Part shown: positions 1 to 8,669 of the stretch, in pieces
Layout of the letters: every line of letters begins with the position of its first letter
Numbering within the stretch: the first letter of the stretch is position 1
Source: Sinomonas atrocyanea
GTDB lineage: Bacteria; Actinomycetota; Actinomycetes; Actinomycetales; Micrococcaceae
Direction of reading: 5' to 3'
Length of the DNA: 64,000 nucleotides
Assembly: GCF_001577305.1 (NCBI RefSeq)
Contig: NZ_CP014518.1
Span: 3,348,001 to 3,412,000, forward strand
Translations under genes and position numbers: made by a program
The notes under the pieces: generated by a model
What the model saw: only the letters and a program-made list of their open reading frames with translations
Database searches by the model: none
Told to the model about the DNA's origin: nothing

Positions 1-3000
1 GGGCTGGCCACCGTGTTCGGCGCCGAGCTCTCGCTGGGCCTGTCCGCCCCGCAGAACGGGCGGCCTGACCCGGAGGGCGAGCACCTGCTCGTCCTGGCCC
101 GCGGTGAGGAGGGGTACCACCGGCTGGCCGGGGCCATCACCGCCGGGCAGCTCGCCCGGGAGGCGGAGAAGGGCCGGCCCGTGTTCGTCCTCGAAGACCT
201 CGCCGAGCGCCTGCGCGGGCACTGCGTGGTACTCAGCGGGTGCCGCAAGGGCGTGGTCCGCAGGGCCCTCGTCGACCACGGGGAGGCGGCCGCCGAGCGC
301 GCCGTCCGGACGCTCGTGGAGCTGTTCGGCCACGACGGGGTCGCCGTGGAGCTCTACGACCAGGGCAGCCCGCTCGACACCGACCACAACGACGTCCTCG
401 CCGCCCTCGCCGCCCGCCTGGACCTGCCGTGCGTGGCCACGAACGCGGTGCACTTCGCCGCACCGTCCCGGCACCCCCTCGCGACGGCGCTCGCGGCGGT
501 GCGCGCCCGGCGCAGCCTCGACGAGCTCGACGGCTGGCTGCCCGCCACCGACGGCGCGCACCTGCGCAGCGGGGCCGAGATGGCGCACCGGTTCGCGCGC
601 TATCCCGGCGCGGTGGAGAACACCGTGCGCCTCGCCGGAGCGCTGGCCTTCCCCCTGCGCTCCGCCCGCCCGAGGCTGCCGAAGCAGGAGGTCCCGGAGG
701 GCAGCACGCCGATGTCCCACCTGCGGGACCTCGTGGAGCTCGGCCTCGCGGACCGGTACGGCGTCCCGGGACCCGGCTGGCGGGGGCCCGTGCCGCCCGA
801 GGAGGTCCGCGAGCGCCTCGAGAAGGAGCTCGCGGTGATCGAGAAGAAGGACTTCCCGGGCTACTTCCTCATCGTGCACGAGATCGTCCAGTTCGCCCGC
901 AGCCGGGGCATCCTCTGCCAGGGCCGCGGCTCGGCGGCCAACTCGGCCGTGTGCTACCTGCTGGGGATCACGGCGGTGGACAGCATCGCGTACCGGCTGC
1001 CGTTCGAGCGGTTCCTCTCGAGCCTGCGCGAGGAGGAGCCGGACATCGACGTCGACTTCGACTCGGACCGGCGCGAGGAGGTCATCCAGCACGTGTACGC
1101 GAAGTACGGCCGCGCCAACGCCGCCCAGGTCGCCAACGTGATCAGCTACCGGCCCAAGAACGCGGTGCGGGACGCGGCCAAGGCCCTGGGCTACGGCCCC
1201 GGACAGCAGGACGCCTGGTCCAAGCGGCTCGAGCGGTGGGACGCCCTCTCGGCCGCCGGGTCCGACGACGCCGACGGCATCCCGCCACGCGTCGTGGCCC
1301 TCGCCGAGCAGTTCCTCGGCTACCCGCGCCACCTGGGCATCCACTCCGGCGGCATGGTGCTCACGGAGCGGCCGGTGGGCGAGGTGGTGCCGATCGAGCA
1401 CGCACGCATGGAGAACCGGACGGTCCTGCAGTGGGACAAGGACGACTGCGAGTGGATGGGCCTGGTCAAGTTCGACCTGCTCGGCCTCGGGATGCTCGCG
1501 GCCCTCCAGTACTGCTTCGACCTGGTCGAGGAGCACTTCGGGGTGCGCTGGCGGATCGAGGACCTCCCCAAGGAGGAGCCCGCCGTCTATGACATGCTGT
1601 GCCGCGCCGACTCGGTGGGCGTGTTCCAGGTCGAGTCGAGGGCGCAGATGAGCACGCTCCCGCGGCTGCGGCCCCGGTGCTTCTACGACCTCGTGGTGGA
1701 GATCGCCCTCATCCGGCCCGGGCCGATCCAGGGCGGCGCGGTCCACCCCTACATCCGCCGGCGTGCGGGCGAGGAGCCGGTGACCTACCCGCACCCGCTG
1801 CTCGAGCCGGTGCTCGAGCGCACCTTGGGGGTGCCCCTGTTCCAGGAGCAGCTCATGCAGATGGCCATGGCGATCGGCGGCTGCACGGCCGAGGACGCCG
1901 ACCTGCTGCGCCGGGCGATGGGCTCCAAGCGAGGGGTCGAGAAGATCGGGAGCCTGAAGGAGAAGCTCTTCGCCGGCATGGCCGCGAACGGGCTGACGCC
2001 CGAGGAGTCGAAGGCGATCTACACCCAGATCGCAGCGTTCGCCGACTTCGGCTTCGCCGAGTCCCACTCCATCAGCTTCGCGGTGCTCGTGTACGCGAGC
2101 TCGTGGCTCAAGCTGCACTACCCCGGCGCCTTCCTCGCCGCGCTCCTGCGGGCCCAGCCCATGGGCTTCTACTCGCCTCAGACCCTGGTGGCGGACGCGC
2201 GCCGGCACGGCGTCACGGTGCTCCGCCCGGACATCCTCCGCTCCCGCGCGGACGCGTGCCTCGAGCCGCATGATGGGACGCATGATGGGGCGGACGACGC
2301 CGGCCGGGAGGCTCCGGCGGCGGGCTCACCGCACGCCCCGGGGCCGGGGGCCTCGACGCAGGCCCCGGCAAGCCCGGGCCTGGAGACGTGCCTGGACCGG
2401 GTCCAGCCCCCGATCGGCCCCTTCGACCCCCAGGCCCCGGATGAGGGGGCCGCCCACCGGCGGGACGGGAGCCGCGCGGTACGGCTCGGGCTCTCCAGCG
2501 TGCGCGGCATCGGCCAGGACCTCGCCGAGAGGATCGTCGCAGAGCGCGAGGCCGGGGGCCCCTTCCGGGAGCTGGCCGAGCTGTCCCGGCGCACCGGGCT
2601 CACGGCGGAGCAGCTCGAGGCGCTCTCCTCGGCCGGGGCCCTGGACTCGCTCGGCCTCACCCGGCGCGAGGCCCTGTGGCAGTCGGGGGCAGCAGCCCTC
2701 GAGCGGCCGGGCCAGCTCCCCGGGTCCCAGCCCTACGTCCAGCCGCCGCTCCTGCCCGAACTGGCCGCGGAGGACGCCGTGGCCTACGACCTGTGGGCCA
2801 CCGGCGTCGCCACCGACGACCACCCGCTGCGCCACGCCCGCGGCCGCCTCGACGCGCGCGGCGTCCTGCAGATCAGCCAGCTGGAGACCGCGGCGCCGGG
2901 AGGCCGGATCGAGGTGGCCGGGATCGTGACCCACCGGCAGCGGCCGCAGACCGCACAGGGCATCACCTTCATGAACATCGAGGACGAGACGGGGATCCTC

Positions 3001-3177
3001 AATGTGGTGTGCAGCATCGGGGTCTGGACCCGCTACCGGCGGACCGCACAGGCCGCGCCCGCCATGGTCATCCGCGGGATGCTCGAGCGCTCGAAGGAGG
3101 GCGTGACGAACCTGGTCGCGGACCGGCTCGAGGCACTGCCCCTGAAGGCGAAGACGGCCAGCCGCGACTTCAGGTGA
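1..3177 (+). CDS. dnaE2: Error-prone DNA polymerase III alpha subunit DnaE2 (5' end outside window)
   Basis: The frame is open from the first base, so the N-terminus (probably several tens of residues) lies outside the window; 1058 residues are visible. DnaE2 is the translesion C-family polymerase of the actinobacterial mutasome, working with ImuA/ImuB after DNA damage. Seen: PHP-domain remnants in the first 200 residues, the polymerase core with GRGSAANSAVCYLLGIT near residue 310, the catalytic aspartate motif PDIDVDFDSDRR near 345, a helix-hairpin-helix region (VRGIGQDLAERI) and a C-terminal OB fold (residues about 970-1040). Odd: a low-complexity Ala/Pro/Gly-rich insert of about 60 residues encoded near 2265-2460, beginning with a CATGATGGG direct repeat, just before the helix-hairpin-helix part. 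imuA/imuB are not in the window. Housekeeping DnaE1 is less likely because the C-terminal tau-binding region is absent. Confidence 0.93.
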   Translation, partial: GLATVFGAELSLGLSAPQNGRPDPEGEHLLVLARGEEGYHRLAGAITAGQLAREAEKGRPVFVLEDLAERLRGHCVVLSGCRKGVVRRALVDHGEAAAERAVRTLVELFGHDGVAVELYDQGSPLDTDHNDVLAALAARLDLPCVATNAVHFAAPSRHPLATALAAVRARRSLDELDGWLPATDGAHLRSGAEMAHRFARYPGAVENTVRLAGALAFPLRSARPRLPKQEVPEGSTPMSHLRDLVELGLADRYGVPGPGWRGPVPPEEVRERLEKELAVIEKKDFPGYFLIVHEIVQFARSRGILCQGRGSAANSAVCYLLGITAVDSIAYRLPFERFLSSLREEEPDIDVDFDSDRREEVIQHVYAKYGRANAAQVANVISYRPKNAVRDAAKALGYGPGQQDAWSKRLERWDALSAAGSDDADGIPPRVVALAEQFLGYPRHLGIHSGGMVLTERPVGEVVPIEHARMENRTVLQWDKDDCEWMGLVKFDLLGLGMLAALQYCFDLVEEHFGVRWRIEDLPKEEPAVYDMLCRADSVGVFQVESRAQMSTLPRLRPRCFYDLVVEIALIRPGPIQGGAVHPYIRRRAGEEPVTYPHPLLEPVLERTLGVPLFQEQLMQMAMAIGGCTAEDADLLRRAMGSKRGVEKIGSLKEKLFAGMAANGLTPEESKAIYTQIAAFADFGFAESHSISFAVLVYASSWLKLHYPGAFLAALLRAQPMGFYSPQTLVADARRHGVTVLRPDILRSRADACLEPHDGTHDGADDAGREAPAAGSPHAPGPGASTQAPASPGLETCLDRVQPPIGPFDPQAPDEGAAHRRDGSRAVRLGLSSVRGIGQDLAERIVAEREAGGPFRELAELSRRTGLTAEQLEALSSAGALDSLGLTRREALWQSGAAALERPGQLPGSQPYVQPPLLPELAAEDAVAYDLWATGVATDDHPLRHARGRLDARGVLQISQLETAAPGGRIEVAGIVTHRQRPQTAQGITFMNIEDETGILNVVCSIGVWTRYRRTAQAAPAMVIRGMLERSKEGVTNLVADRLEALPLKAKTASRDFR

Positions 3178-3206
3178 GCCCCTCCCGCCCTGCCGGGACG
3201 GGACCG

Positions 3207-3605
3207 CTACCCGGCCTGCGGCCTGCGGGTCTCCCACAGCCCGAGGACGTTGCCCTCCGTGTCCTTGAAGTACGCGGTGAAGCCCATCTCCCCCACGGGC
3301 ATGCGCGGGAGGACCGTGGAGCCGCCAAGGGACTCGATCTTCGCCAGGGCAGCGTCGATGTCCTCGACGTCGATGGTGACCACCGGCGCGGACGAGGGCG
3401 CCTGGGCGCCGCGGGCGAACATCCCGCCGTTGATCGAGCCGGCCTCTGCAGGCCTGCCCTGCTCGTCCAGCGGCGTGGTCCCCACCAGGGTGTACTCCAT
3501 CTCCGGCAACGGGTTGATCTCCCATCCGAACGCTTCGGCGAAGAACCGGCGCCCCCGCTCCACGTCGTCGAGGGGGATCTCGAAATGGACAACTCCTCCA
3601 GCCAT
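3207..3605 (-). CDS. VOC-family (glyoxalase/bleomycin-resistance fold) protein
   Basis: 132 residues. The start MAGGVVHFEIPLDD was chosen because AGGAGAGG lies about 11 nt upstream and the longer open frame upstream has no family similarity. The protein is one vicinal-oxygen-chelate module: a beta-alpha-beta-beta-beta unit beginning VVHFEIPLDDVERGRRFFAEAFGW and a second ending FKDTEGNVLGLWET. It resembles the small VOC proteins annotated as glyoxalase-like in actinobacteria. The glutamate of the second half (DTEGN) is in place and could take part in metal binding. It is convergent with dnaE2, with 29 nt between stop codons. The substrate cannot be read from sequence. Confidence 0.8.
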   Translation of the reverse strand: MAGGVVHFEIPLDDVERGRRFFAEAFGWEINPLPEMEYTLVGTTPLDEQGRPAEAGSINGGMFARGAQAPSSAPVVTIDVEDIDAALAKIESLGGSTVLPRMPVGEMGFTAYFKDTEGNVLGLWETRRPQAG

Positions 3606-3733
3606 GGCGCTGCAGTCCTCTCCTGCTCGTGGAACCCTCAGGCAGTCGGATTCTCGCCCCGCGCGCGTGCAGCCGCTAGGGCAGAAGGACACCCCTGTCA
3701 GCTTCTGTCGGCGCCCCGTGGCATGATGCTCCG

Positions 3734-4756
3734 GTGACTCTCGCTCCCCCGCCCCCTCGGACCGCGGCCCCCGCCGCGGCGCCTCCGGAGGCAGGCTCGG
3801 CTCCACGGTGCGCGGACGCCGAGGGCACCTGGGAGGCTCCGGAGCACTACTCCCTGGCCGCGACCTGGTTCCCCCTCCAGCGCGGGGACGGCGACCCCAG
3901 CTTCGCGCCCCATCCGGGCGGGCTCTGGGCCGCCTTCGCGACTCCTGAAGGCCCCGTCTCCCTCCTCGCCACCCACCAGCGCGCCCCCGGCCGCCCCGGA
4001 ACGGTGACGGTGCGCGCGTGGGGCGACGGAGCGGCGTCGGCCGTCGCCTTGGCGCCGGCGATGCTGGGCCTGCACGACGACTGGTCCGCGTTCGACGACG
4101 CGGCCTTCCTCGCCGGGCTCCCCCGCCTGGTCCGGGAGACGAGACGGCGCCACCCCGGATTCAGGCTGCCCGCCACGGGACGGATGGTGGAGGCCCTCGT
4201 GCCCACCATCCTCGAGCAGAAGGTCACGACCCTCGAGGCCCGCCGCGCCTACCGGTACCTCGTGCGCCGCTACGGCACGCCCGCGCCCGGCGCCGGGCAG
4301 TTCGCCCCGGCCGGCCTCATGGTCGCCCCGGACGCACGGGCCTGGCTCGGGATCCCCTCCTGGGAGTGGCACCGGGCCGGCGTCGGCCCGCAGCGCTCGG
4401 ACACCGTGATGCGGGCACTGCGCTCCGCCGCGGGGATCGAGCGCCTCGCAGCGCGCACCGCGGCCGAGGCCTCGGCGGCCCTGCAGAGCATCCCCGGCAT
4501 CGGCGTGTGGACCGCCGCCGAAGTCACCCAGCGCACGCATGCAGACCCCGATTCGATCTCGGTGGGCGACTACCACCTCGCGCACTTCGTCGGCTACGCC
4601 CTCACCGGCGAGCGCACCGATGACCACGGCATGCTGCGCCTCCTCGAGCCGTGGCGCGGCCACCGGCAGCGGATCGTCCGGCTCCTCGGCCTGTCGGGGG
4701 TGCGTGCCCCGCGCTATGGGGCGAGGATCACGATCCAGGATCACCGCCGGCACTGA
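3734..4756 (+). CDS. AlkA-like DNA-3-methyladenine glycosylase II
   Basis: 340 residues of the HhH-GPD superfamily, which removes alkylated bases by base-excision repair. The helix-hairpin-helix LQSIPGIGVWTA lies at about residues 250-261, and the catalytic aspartate is D279 in VGDYHLAHF. The first 110 residues form the poorly conserved N-terminal domain, with an Ala/Pro-rich start that may be disordered. The start is GTG; two upstream ATGs run into a stop. CATGAT sits 6 nt before the GTG, a one-mismatch version of the TANNNT box that precedes several other starts here, so leaderless expression is possible. The C-terminal Fe-S cluster of EndoIII/MutY is absent, which favours AlkA. The next gene follows after 22 nt. 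Confidence 0.85.
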   Translation: MTLAPPPPRTAAPAAAPPEAGSAPRCADAEGTWEAPEHYSLAATWFPLQRGDGDPSFAPHPGGLWAAFATPEGPVSLLATHQRAPGRPGTVTVRAWGDGAASAVALAPAMLGLHDDWSAFDDAAFLAGLPRLVRETRRRHPGFRLPATGRMVEALVPTILEQKVTTLEARRAYRYLVRRYGTPAPGAGQFAPAGLMVAPDARAWLGIPSWEWHRAGVGPQRSDTVMRALRSAAGIERLAARTAAEASAALQSIPGIGVWTAAEVTQRTHADPDSISVGDYHLAHFVGYALTGERTDDHGMLRLLEPWRGHRQRIVRLLGLSGVRAPRYGARITIQDHRRH

Positions 4757-4766
4757 GGGGCGACCC

Positions 4767-4778
4767 TAGACTGTGCCC
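4767..4778 (+). promoter_or_regulatory. Leaderless promoter -10 box of the ArsB/SLC13-type gene
   Basis: TAGACT (4767-4772) fits the actinobacterial TANNNT -10 box, followed by 6 nt and then ATG. Transcription would start at or next to the ATG, so the GTG at 4773 would be lost from the mRNA. No Shine-Dalgarno sequence is well placed. Confidence 0.6.
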
Positions 4779-5972
4779 ATGCCCTTGGCCGTCGTCGGAG
4801 CCCTGCTGCTCGTCCTCGGCGCCGCCGCTGCGGCCGTGGGCATCCTGCCATGGCCCGCGGTCGGCGCCCTGACCGAGCGCGTCGGCCCCATTCTCGCCTT
4901 CGTCGCCTCCATCACCGTGGTGACCGAACTCCTCAACGCCGCCGGGCTGTTCGAGTGGATGGCCTCCTACTTCCGGCGCTGGGGCCGCGGGCGCGTGTGG
5001 GTGCTGTGGCTGCTCGTGGTCGGCCTGTCCCTGGCCGCCACCGTGTTCCTCTCCCTCGACACGACGGCGGTGCTGCTGACCCCGATCGTGGTGGTCCTCG
5101 CGCGGCGCTGCGGCCTGCCGCCGCTGCCCTTCGCGCTCACCACAGTGTGGCTGGCGAACACCGGCTCGCTGCTGCTGCCCGTCTCCAACCTCACCAACCT
5201 CCTCGCCCTGCACGCGCTCGGCTCCGTCTCCCCGGGGGAGTTCGCCGCACGCATGGCGCTGCCCGCGCTGTGGTGCGCGGCCGTGCCGGTCGCGGCGGTG
5301 GCCCTCGTGTTCCGCCGCGAGCTGGCGGGGCGCTACAACAGCGTCCGGCTGGGCCGCGTCCAGTCCGATCCGGACGAGGCCCAGGGCGCCCAGGCGTCCA
5401 CGAGGGACCCCGTGCTGCTCGGCCTCGGCGCCGGCGTCCTCGCGCTCCTCCTCCCGGCCCTCGTGACCGGGGTGCCCGTGTGGATCCCGGCGACGGCGGC
5501 CGCGCTCGTCCTCCTCGTCGCCTTCGGCATCCGGCGCCGCACGGTGCTGCGGTGGGCGCTCGTGCCCTGGCAGCTGCTCGTCTTCGCGGCGGGCCTGTTC
5601 CTCGTGATGGAGGCGCTGCAGTACGTCGGCGCTCGCGAGCTCGCCGCCGCGGTGCTCGGCACCGGCGATGGCCCCGGCAGCCTCGTGCGGGTCGCGGCCG
5701 CGGGGGCCGTGGGCGCCAACGTGGTCAACAACCTGCCCGCGTATCTGGCCTTCGAGCAGGCAGCAGGCGGCCCGGCGCGGCTCGTGGCCCTGCTCGTCGG
5801 GGTGAACGCGGGCCCGCTCGTGGCCCCGTGGGCGTCCCTCGCGACGCTCATCTGGCACGAGCAGCTGCGGCGGCTCGGCGTGGGCATCTCGTGGTGGGGG
5901 TACGCCGCGGCCGGCGCCGTACTGGTCCCGCTGATGGTGGTCCCGGCGGCCCTGCTCGCGGCCCTCGGGTAA
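4779..5972 (+). CDS. ArsB/SLC13-type ion permease
   Basis: 397 residues with about 10-11 hydrophobic membrane segments and two homologous halves. Family signatures are SLDTTAVLLTPIVV in the first half, and GANVVNNLPAYLAFE and NAGPLVAPWASLATLIWHE in the second. These are typical of the ion-transporter superfamily containing arsenite pump ArsB, citrate carriers and NhaD. A polar loop around residues 190-215 separates the halves. There is no ArsR, ArsC or ArsA gene nearby, so arsenite export is only one possibility; an organic anion or Na+/H+ exchange are alternatives. ATG 4779 was chosen over GTG 4773 because of the TAGACT box 6 nt upstream. Confidence 0.8.
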   Translation: MPLAVVGALLLVLGAAAAAVGILPWPAVGALTERVGPILAFVASITVVTELLNAAGLFEWMASYFRRWGRGRVWVLWLLVVGLSLAATVFLSLDTTAVLLTPIVVVLARRCGLPPLPFALTTVWLANTGSLLLPVSNLTNLLALHALGSVSPGEFAARMALPALWCAAVPVAAVALVFRRELAGRYNSVRLGRVQSDPDEAQGAQASTRDPVLLGLGAGVLALLLPALVTGVPVWIPATAAALVLLVAFGIRRRTVLRWALVPWQLLVFAAGLFLVMEALQYVGARELAAAVLGTGDGPGSLVRVAAAGAVGANVVNNLPAYLAFEQAAGGPARLVALLVGVNAGPLVAPWASLATLIWHEQLRRLGVGISWWGYAAAGAVLVPLMVVPAALLAALG

Positions 5973-6002
5973 CCCGGGCCCGCGGCGTGAGAGGATCGGC
6001 GC

Positions 6003-6569
6003 ATGGTCACCCGCGCAGAGCTTGACGGAGTGCTCGAGGCCGGCGGCCGGCTGATCGGCTCCGACGGCACGGACCTCGGCTCGATCGACCAGATCGTGCT
6101 GGACACCTCCGGGTCCTGGCCCGCCTTCGTGTCCGTCCGCGCCGGCTTCTTCGGGATCACCCAGCGGTTCGTCCCGCTGGACGGAGCGAGTGTGGACGGC
6201 TCCGCCGTACGCATCGCGTTCGACGCCGACGCCGTCCGGTCCGCGCCGCGCGTCGCCTCCGACCGCGGCGGCCTCAGCAGGGACCAGGCGGCCCAGCTCC
6301 GGGAGCACTACGGACTCCCTGCTGACGCTGGCAACTCCGGCACCGCCGAGGTCACCTCTTCGGACGCCGAGGTCGGGTCCCCGGACGCCGGGCCAGAGCA
6401 CCCTGCTCCCCCACAACCCGGGCCGCCGCCTCCGCCTTCACCATCATCTGGGGTGCCCCCGCACCCGCAGCCCCCGCACGAGCCGGGACCTCCGCACCGC
6501 CCGCACGAGCCGGGGCCACCGCACCACCCGCGACCGCCGCACCCACCGGGACCGCCGCCCCAGCCATGA
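6003..6569 (+). CDS. PRC-barrel-like protein with a Pro/His-rich tail
   Basis: 188 residues. Residues 1-85 look like a PRC-barrel domain as found in small actinobacterial stress proteins: GGRLIGSDGTDLGSIDQIVLD, then a beta strand VSVRAGFFGITQRFVPLDGA. Residues 85-105 form a short helix. The remaining 70 or so residues are very rich in Pro and His with repeated PPH, HEPGPPH and HPPGPP motifs, encoded by a repetitive stretch at about 6465-6565. The tail could bind metal or be unfolded; its role is unknown. There is no signal peptide or membrane segment. GAGGAT lies 6 nt before the ATG, a one-mismatch form of the -10 box used at other starts here. Confidence 0.72.
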   Translation: MVTRAELDGVLEAGGRLIGSDGTDLGSIDQIVLDTSGSWPAFVSVRAGFFGITQRFVPLDGASVDGSAVRIAFDADAVRSAPRVASDRGGLSRDQAAQLREHYGLPADAGNSGTAEVTSSDAEVGSPDAGPEHPAPPQPGPPPPPSPSSGVPPHPQPPHEPGPPHRPHEPGPPHHPRPPHPPGPPPQP

Positions 6570-6635
6570 CCTCGGCAGTCGGTGCTGCCCCGAGGCCGGG
6601 GAGCCCTCCCCATCGTGGGCCCGCGGCGCGCCCGC

Positions 6636-6696
6636 TAGGGTGAGGGGGCAGAGCGGGTGCGGCCGGACACGGCCGCGGCGAGGCACGTGAGGGGGG
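6636..6696 (+). promoter_or_regulatory. Candidate promoter and ribosome binding site of the WXG100-calpain gene
   Basis: TAGGGT (6636-6641) matches TANNNT. A leader of about 55 nt follows, carrying GAGGGGGG (about 6689-6696) 6-7 nt before the GTG start at 6703. The strong purine tract supports that GTG start. The preceding 65 nt after the PRC gene hold a weak GC-rich hairpin and nothing else recognised. Confidence 0.4.
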
Positions 6697-6702
6697 ATCC
6701 AC

Positions 6703-8208
6703 GTGGGGGAAAAGGTCGGCGCCGACGTCGAGGCGCTGCGGGGCGCGGCCCGCGCGATGCTTGCACGCGCGGGACGCCTCGAGCAGACGTCCCGGGACGT
6801 GGACCGTCTCGTGCGCCTGGACGGGATCTGGGCCGGTCAGGACGCCGAGGCGTTCGGGGCGGCGTGGTTCGGCTCCGCGAGGCCCCAGCTGCTCCTGGTG
6901 GCCACCGCGGTGAAGTCCGCCGGGGAGACCATGCTCCGCAACGCGGATGCGCAGGAGGCGACGAGCAGCGAACTCGGCAGCGCGGGCCAGGGCGGACACG
7001 GCGAGGGCGGGCAGGGCGGCACCCGGCCGCCCTCGGGCGCGCCGGCACCCGATCCGGTCAGCTCCGACGCCGGCCCCACCGCAGACCACTCCACGCCCCG
7101 CTTCCCCGACCCGGGCGCCGCCGACCTGACCACGAGACAGCTGGACGATCTCAAGGGCCGGCTGCACGATGCGGCCACCGATGGCGGCCTCGGAGACTTC
7201 TTCGGCGGAAACGAGGGGGACATCGCCGCACTCCGCGCCGCGCTGGCCGCGCTCCGCCCGGCTGAGCTCGACCAATTCCTGCGCAGCTGCTCGGACGTCG
7301 AGCTCCGCAGGCTCGGACAGACCGTGGCAGGCGGCAACGGCGGCCTCTTCGACTGGGACGGCACCAGCGCCTTCGACCGCCAGTCCCTTCTGGACACCAT
7401 GCTCGCCAAGGCCTCCCCCGGACAGGTGGCCCGGGTCGGAAGCCTCATCCCCTGGGCCCAGCCGGACGCCCAGGCGATGGGCGACCAGGCCCGGGGCCAG
7501 GGCGGCGACGCCAGCAACCGCTGGATGACCCCTGCAGGGCCGGTGGTCTCAGCCCACCCTCAGGGGCCCGAGGACATCCGCCAAGGTGGGTACGGCACGT
7601 GCGTGGTCGATTCCGCCGCGGGAGCACTCGTCACCGCGGATCCGAACTGGGCCCGCGACCACGTGGCAGACAACGGCAACGGCACGGTGTCCGTCAAGCT
7701 CTACGATGGCGGCCACGAGCGATGGGTCACGGTCTCCGCGTCGCTCCCCGATGACGGCCAGGGCGGCCAGAAGGGTGCCAAGCCGGGTCCCGGCGGCAAC
7801 TGGAACGCCTACGTCGAGAAGGCGCTCGCCCAGGTGTACACCGACGACGACGGCCGCGACGGCCCGGGGGACGCGGTCTACGGACCGGGGCACTACCGGG
7901 CGATCGAGGGAAACTACGGCCCGGACGTACTGAAGTACCTCACGCCGTCCTCCACCGCCCAGGACCACGACCCGGCCACACTCTGGGATGCGGTGCGCGA
8001 CCGCCGCCCCGCCATCGTCTCCACGTTCGGCACCAAGCCGGACGGTGCCCCCAGCGGCTACATCGCCGGGCACGAGTTCTTCGCCACCGGCATGGACGGC
8101 GACAAGGTGGTGCTCCAGAATCCCTGGGGCCCGTCGGAGACGAAGCTCGTCATCACGAGGGACCAGTACGCGGCGTACTTCCAGAACGCGACGGTGGTGA
8201 GCCGATGA
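6703..8208 (+). CDS. WXG100-like N-terminus fused to a calpain-like cysteine protease domain
   Basis: 501 residues, no signal peptide. Residues 1-85 are helical with W43-x-G45 in the turn (GIWAGQDAEAF), as in WXG100/ESX substrates. A Gly/Pro/Ser linker follows (about 90-140), then a helical middle region (140-260). Residues about 285-495 look like a calpain C2 peptidase core: QGGYGTC with nucleophile C300, WNAYVEKALAQVY, GHEFF with H457, and LQNPWG with N473. All three catalytic residues are therefore present. The family knowledge is that calpain-like domains occur in bacterial secreted toxins and that WXG100 heads route proteins to type VII (ESX) secretion. A secreted protease or toxin is the inference. 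No ESX genes are in the window. The last codon overlaps the next gene by ATGA. Confidence 0.75.
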   Translation: MGEKVGADVEALRGAARAMLARAGRLEQTSRDVDRLVRLDGIWAGQDAEAFGAAWFGSARPQLLLVATAVKSAGETMLRNADAQEATSSELGSAGQGGHGEGGQGGTRPPSGAPAPDPVSSDAGPTADHSTPRFPDPGAADLTTRQLDDLKGRLHDAATDGGLGDFFGGNEGDIAALRAALAALRPAELDQFLRSCSDVELRRLGQTVAGGNGGLFDWDGTSAFDRQSLLDTMLAKASPGQVARVGSLIPWAQPDAQAMGDQARGQGGDASNRWMTPAGPVVSAHPQGPEDIRQGGYGTCVVDSAAGALVTADPNWARDHVADNGNGTVSVKLYDGGHERWVTVSASLPDDGQGGQKGAKPGPGGNWNAYVEKALAQVYTDDDGRDGPGDAVYGPGHYRAIEGNYGPDVLKYLTPSSTAQDHDPATLWDAVRDRRPAIVSTFGTKPDGAPSGYIAGHEFFATGMDGDKVVLQNPWGPSETKLVITRDQYAAYFQNATVVSR

Positions 8209-8669
8209 GGGCGCGCACCCGGAACGCCGCGTCCGGGCGGCCCACCGGCCCGTCCCTCCTCGCGGGCGCAGCCGCCGCGGCCCTCGCCGTCGCCGTCCTC
8301 GCCGGGTGCGGGTCGGCCGCGCCCGCGTCCCCGCCCCCGCAGTCCTCCGCGAAAGGAACCACCGTGGCCGCATGCCAGCACACCGGCGCCTACAAGCTGG
8401 TCCCGTCCGTCAACGGCTCGTATCCGCTGCTGCCGGTCTCGCCCCGGGGCGCCGACGCGACGCCCCGGGTCCGCCTCGTCTCGGCCAGGCCGGCGGCGGA
8501 CCCCGCCACGGTGGACCTCTCGCTCATCGCCGACGATCCCGCCTTGGGCGGTCCGAAGGAGTTCCCCGGGCTGACCGTCGGCGAGACGGCCGAGTACGCC
8601 GGCTACACCGTCCGGGTGACCGCAATCTGCGAGGGAGAGGTCTGGTTCGACCTCACGGCACGGCCCTAG
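8205..8669 (+). CDS. Small lipoprotein overlapping the protease gene
   Basis: 154 residues starting in the ATGA overlap with the protease gene, so the two are translationally coupled. A signal peptide (residues about 15-34, Ala/Val-rich) ends in the lipobox LAGC with lipidated C35. A Pro/Ser spacer follows, then a domain of about 105 residues with predicted beta strands and two cysteines (in VAACQHTG and AICEGEVWF) that could form a disulfide. No family was recognised. Coupling to a putatively secreted protease suggests an immunity or inhibitor role at the outer face of the membrane, but this is inference. Its stop codon shares CTAG with the stop of the convergent acyl-CoA synthetase gene. 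Confidence 0.7.
   Translation: MRARTRNAASGRPTGPSLLAGAAAAALAVAVLAGCGSAAPASPPPQSSAKGTTVAACQHTGAYKLVPSVNGSYPLLPVSPRGADATPRVRLVSARPAADPATVDLSLIADDPALGGPKEFPGLTVGETAEYAGYTVRVTAICEGEVWFDLTARP

Noticed and set aside
4779..5972. Arsenic resistance locus
   Set aside because: The permease belongs to the ArsB/SLC13 superfamily, but no arsR, arsC or arsA gene is adjacent, so a specific arsenite role is not claimed.
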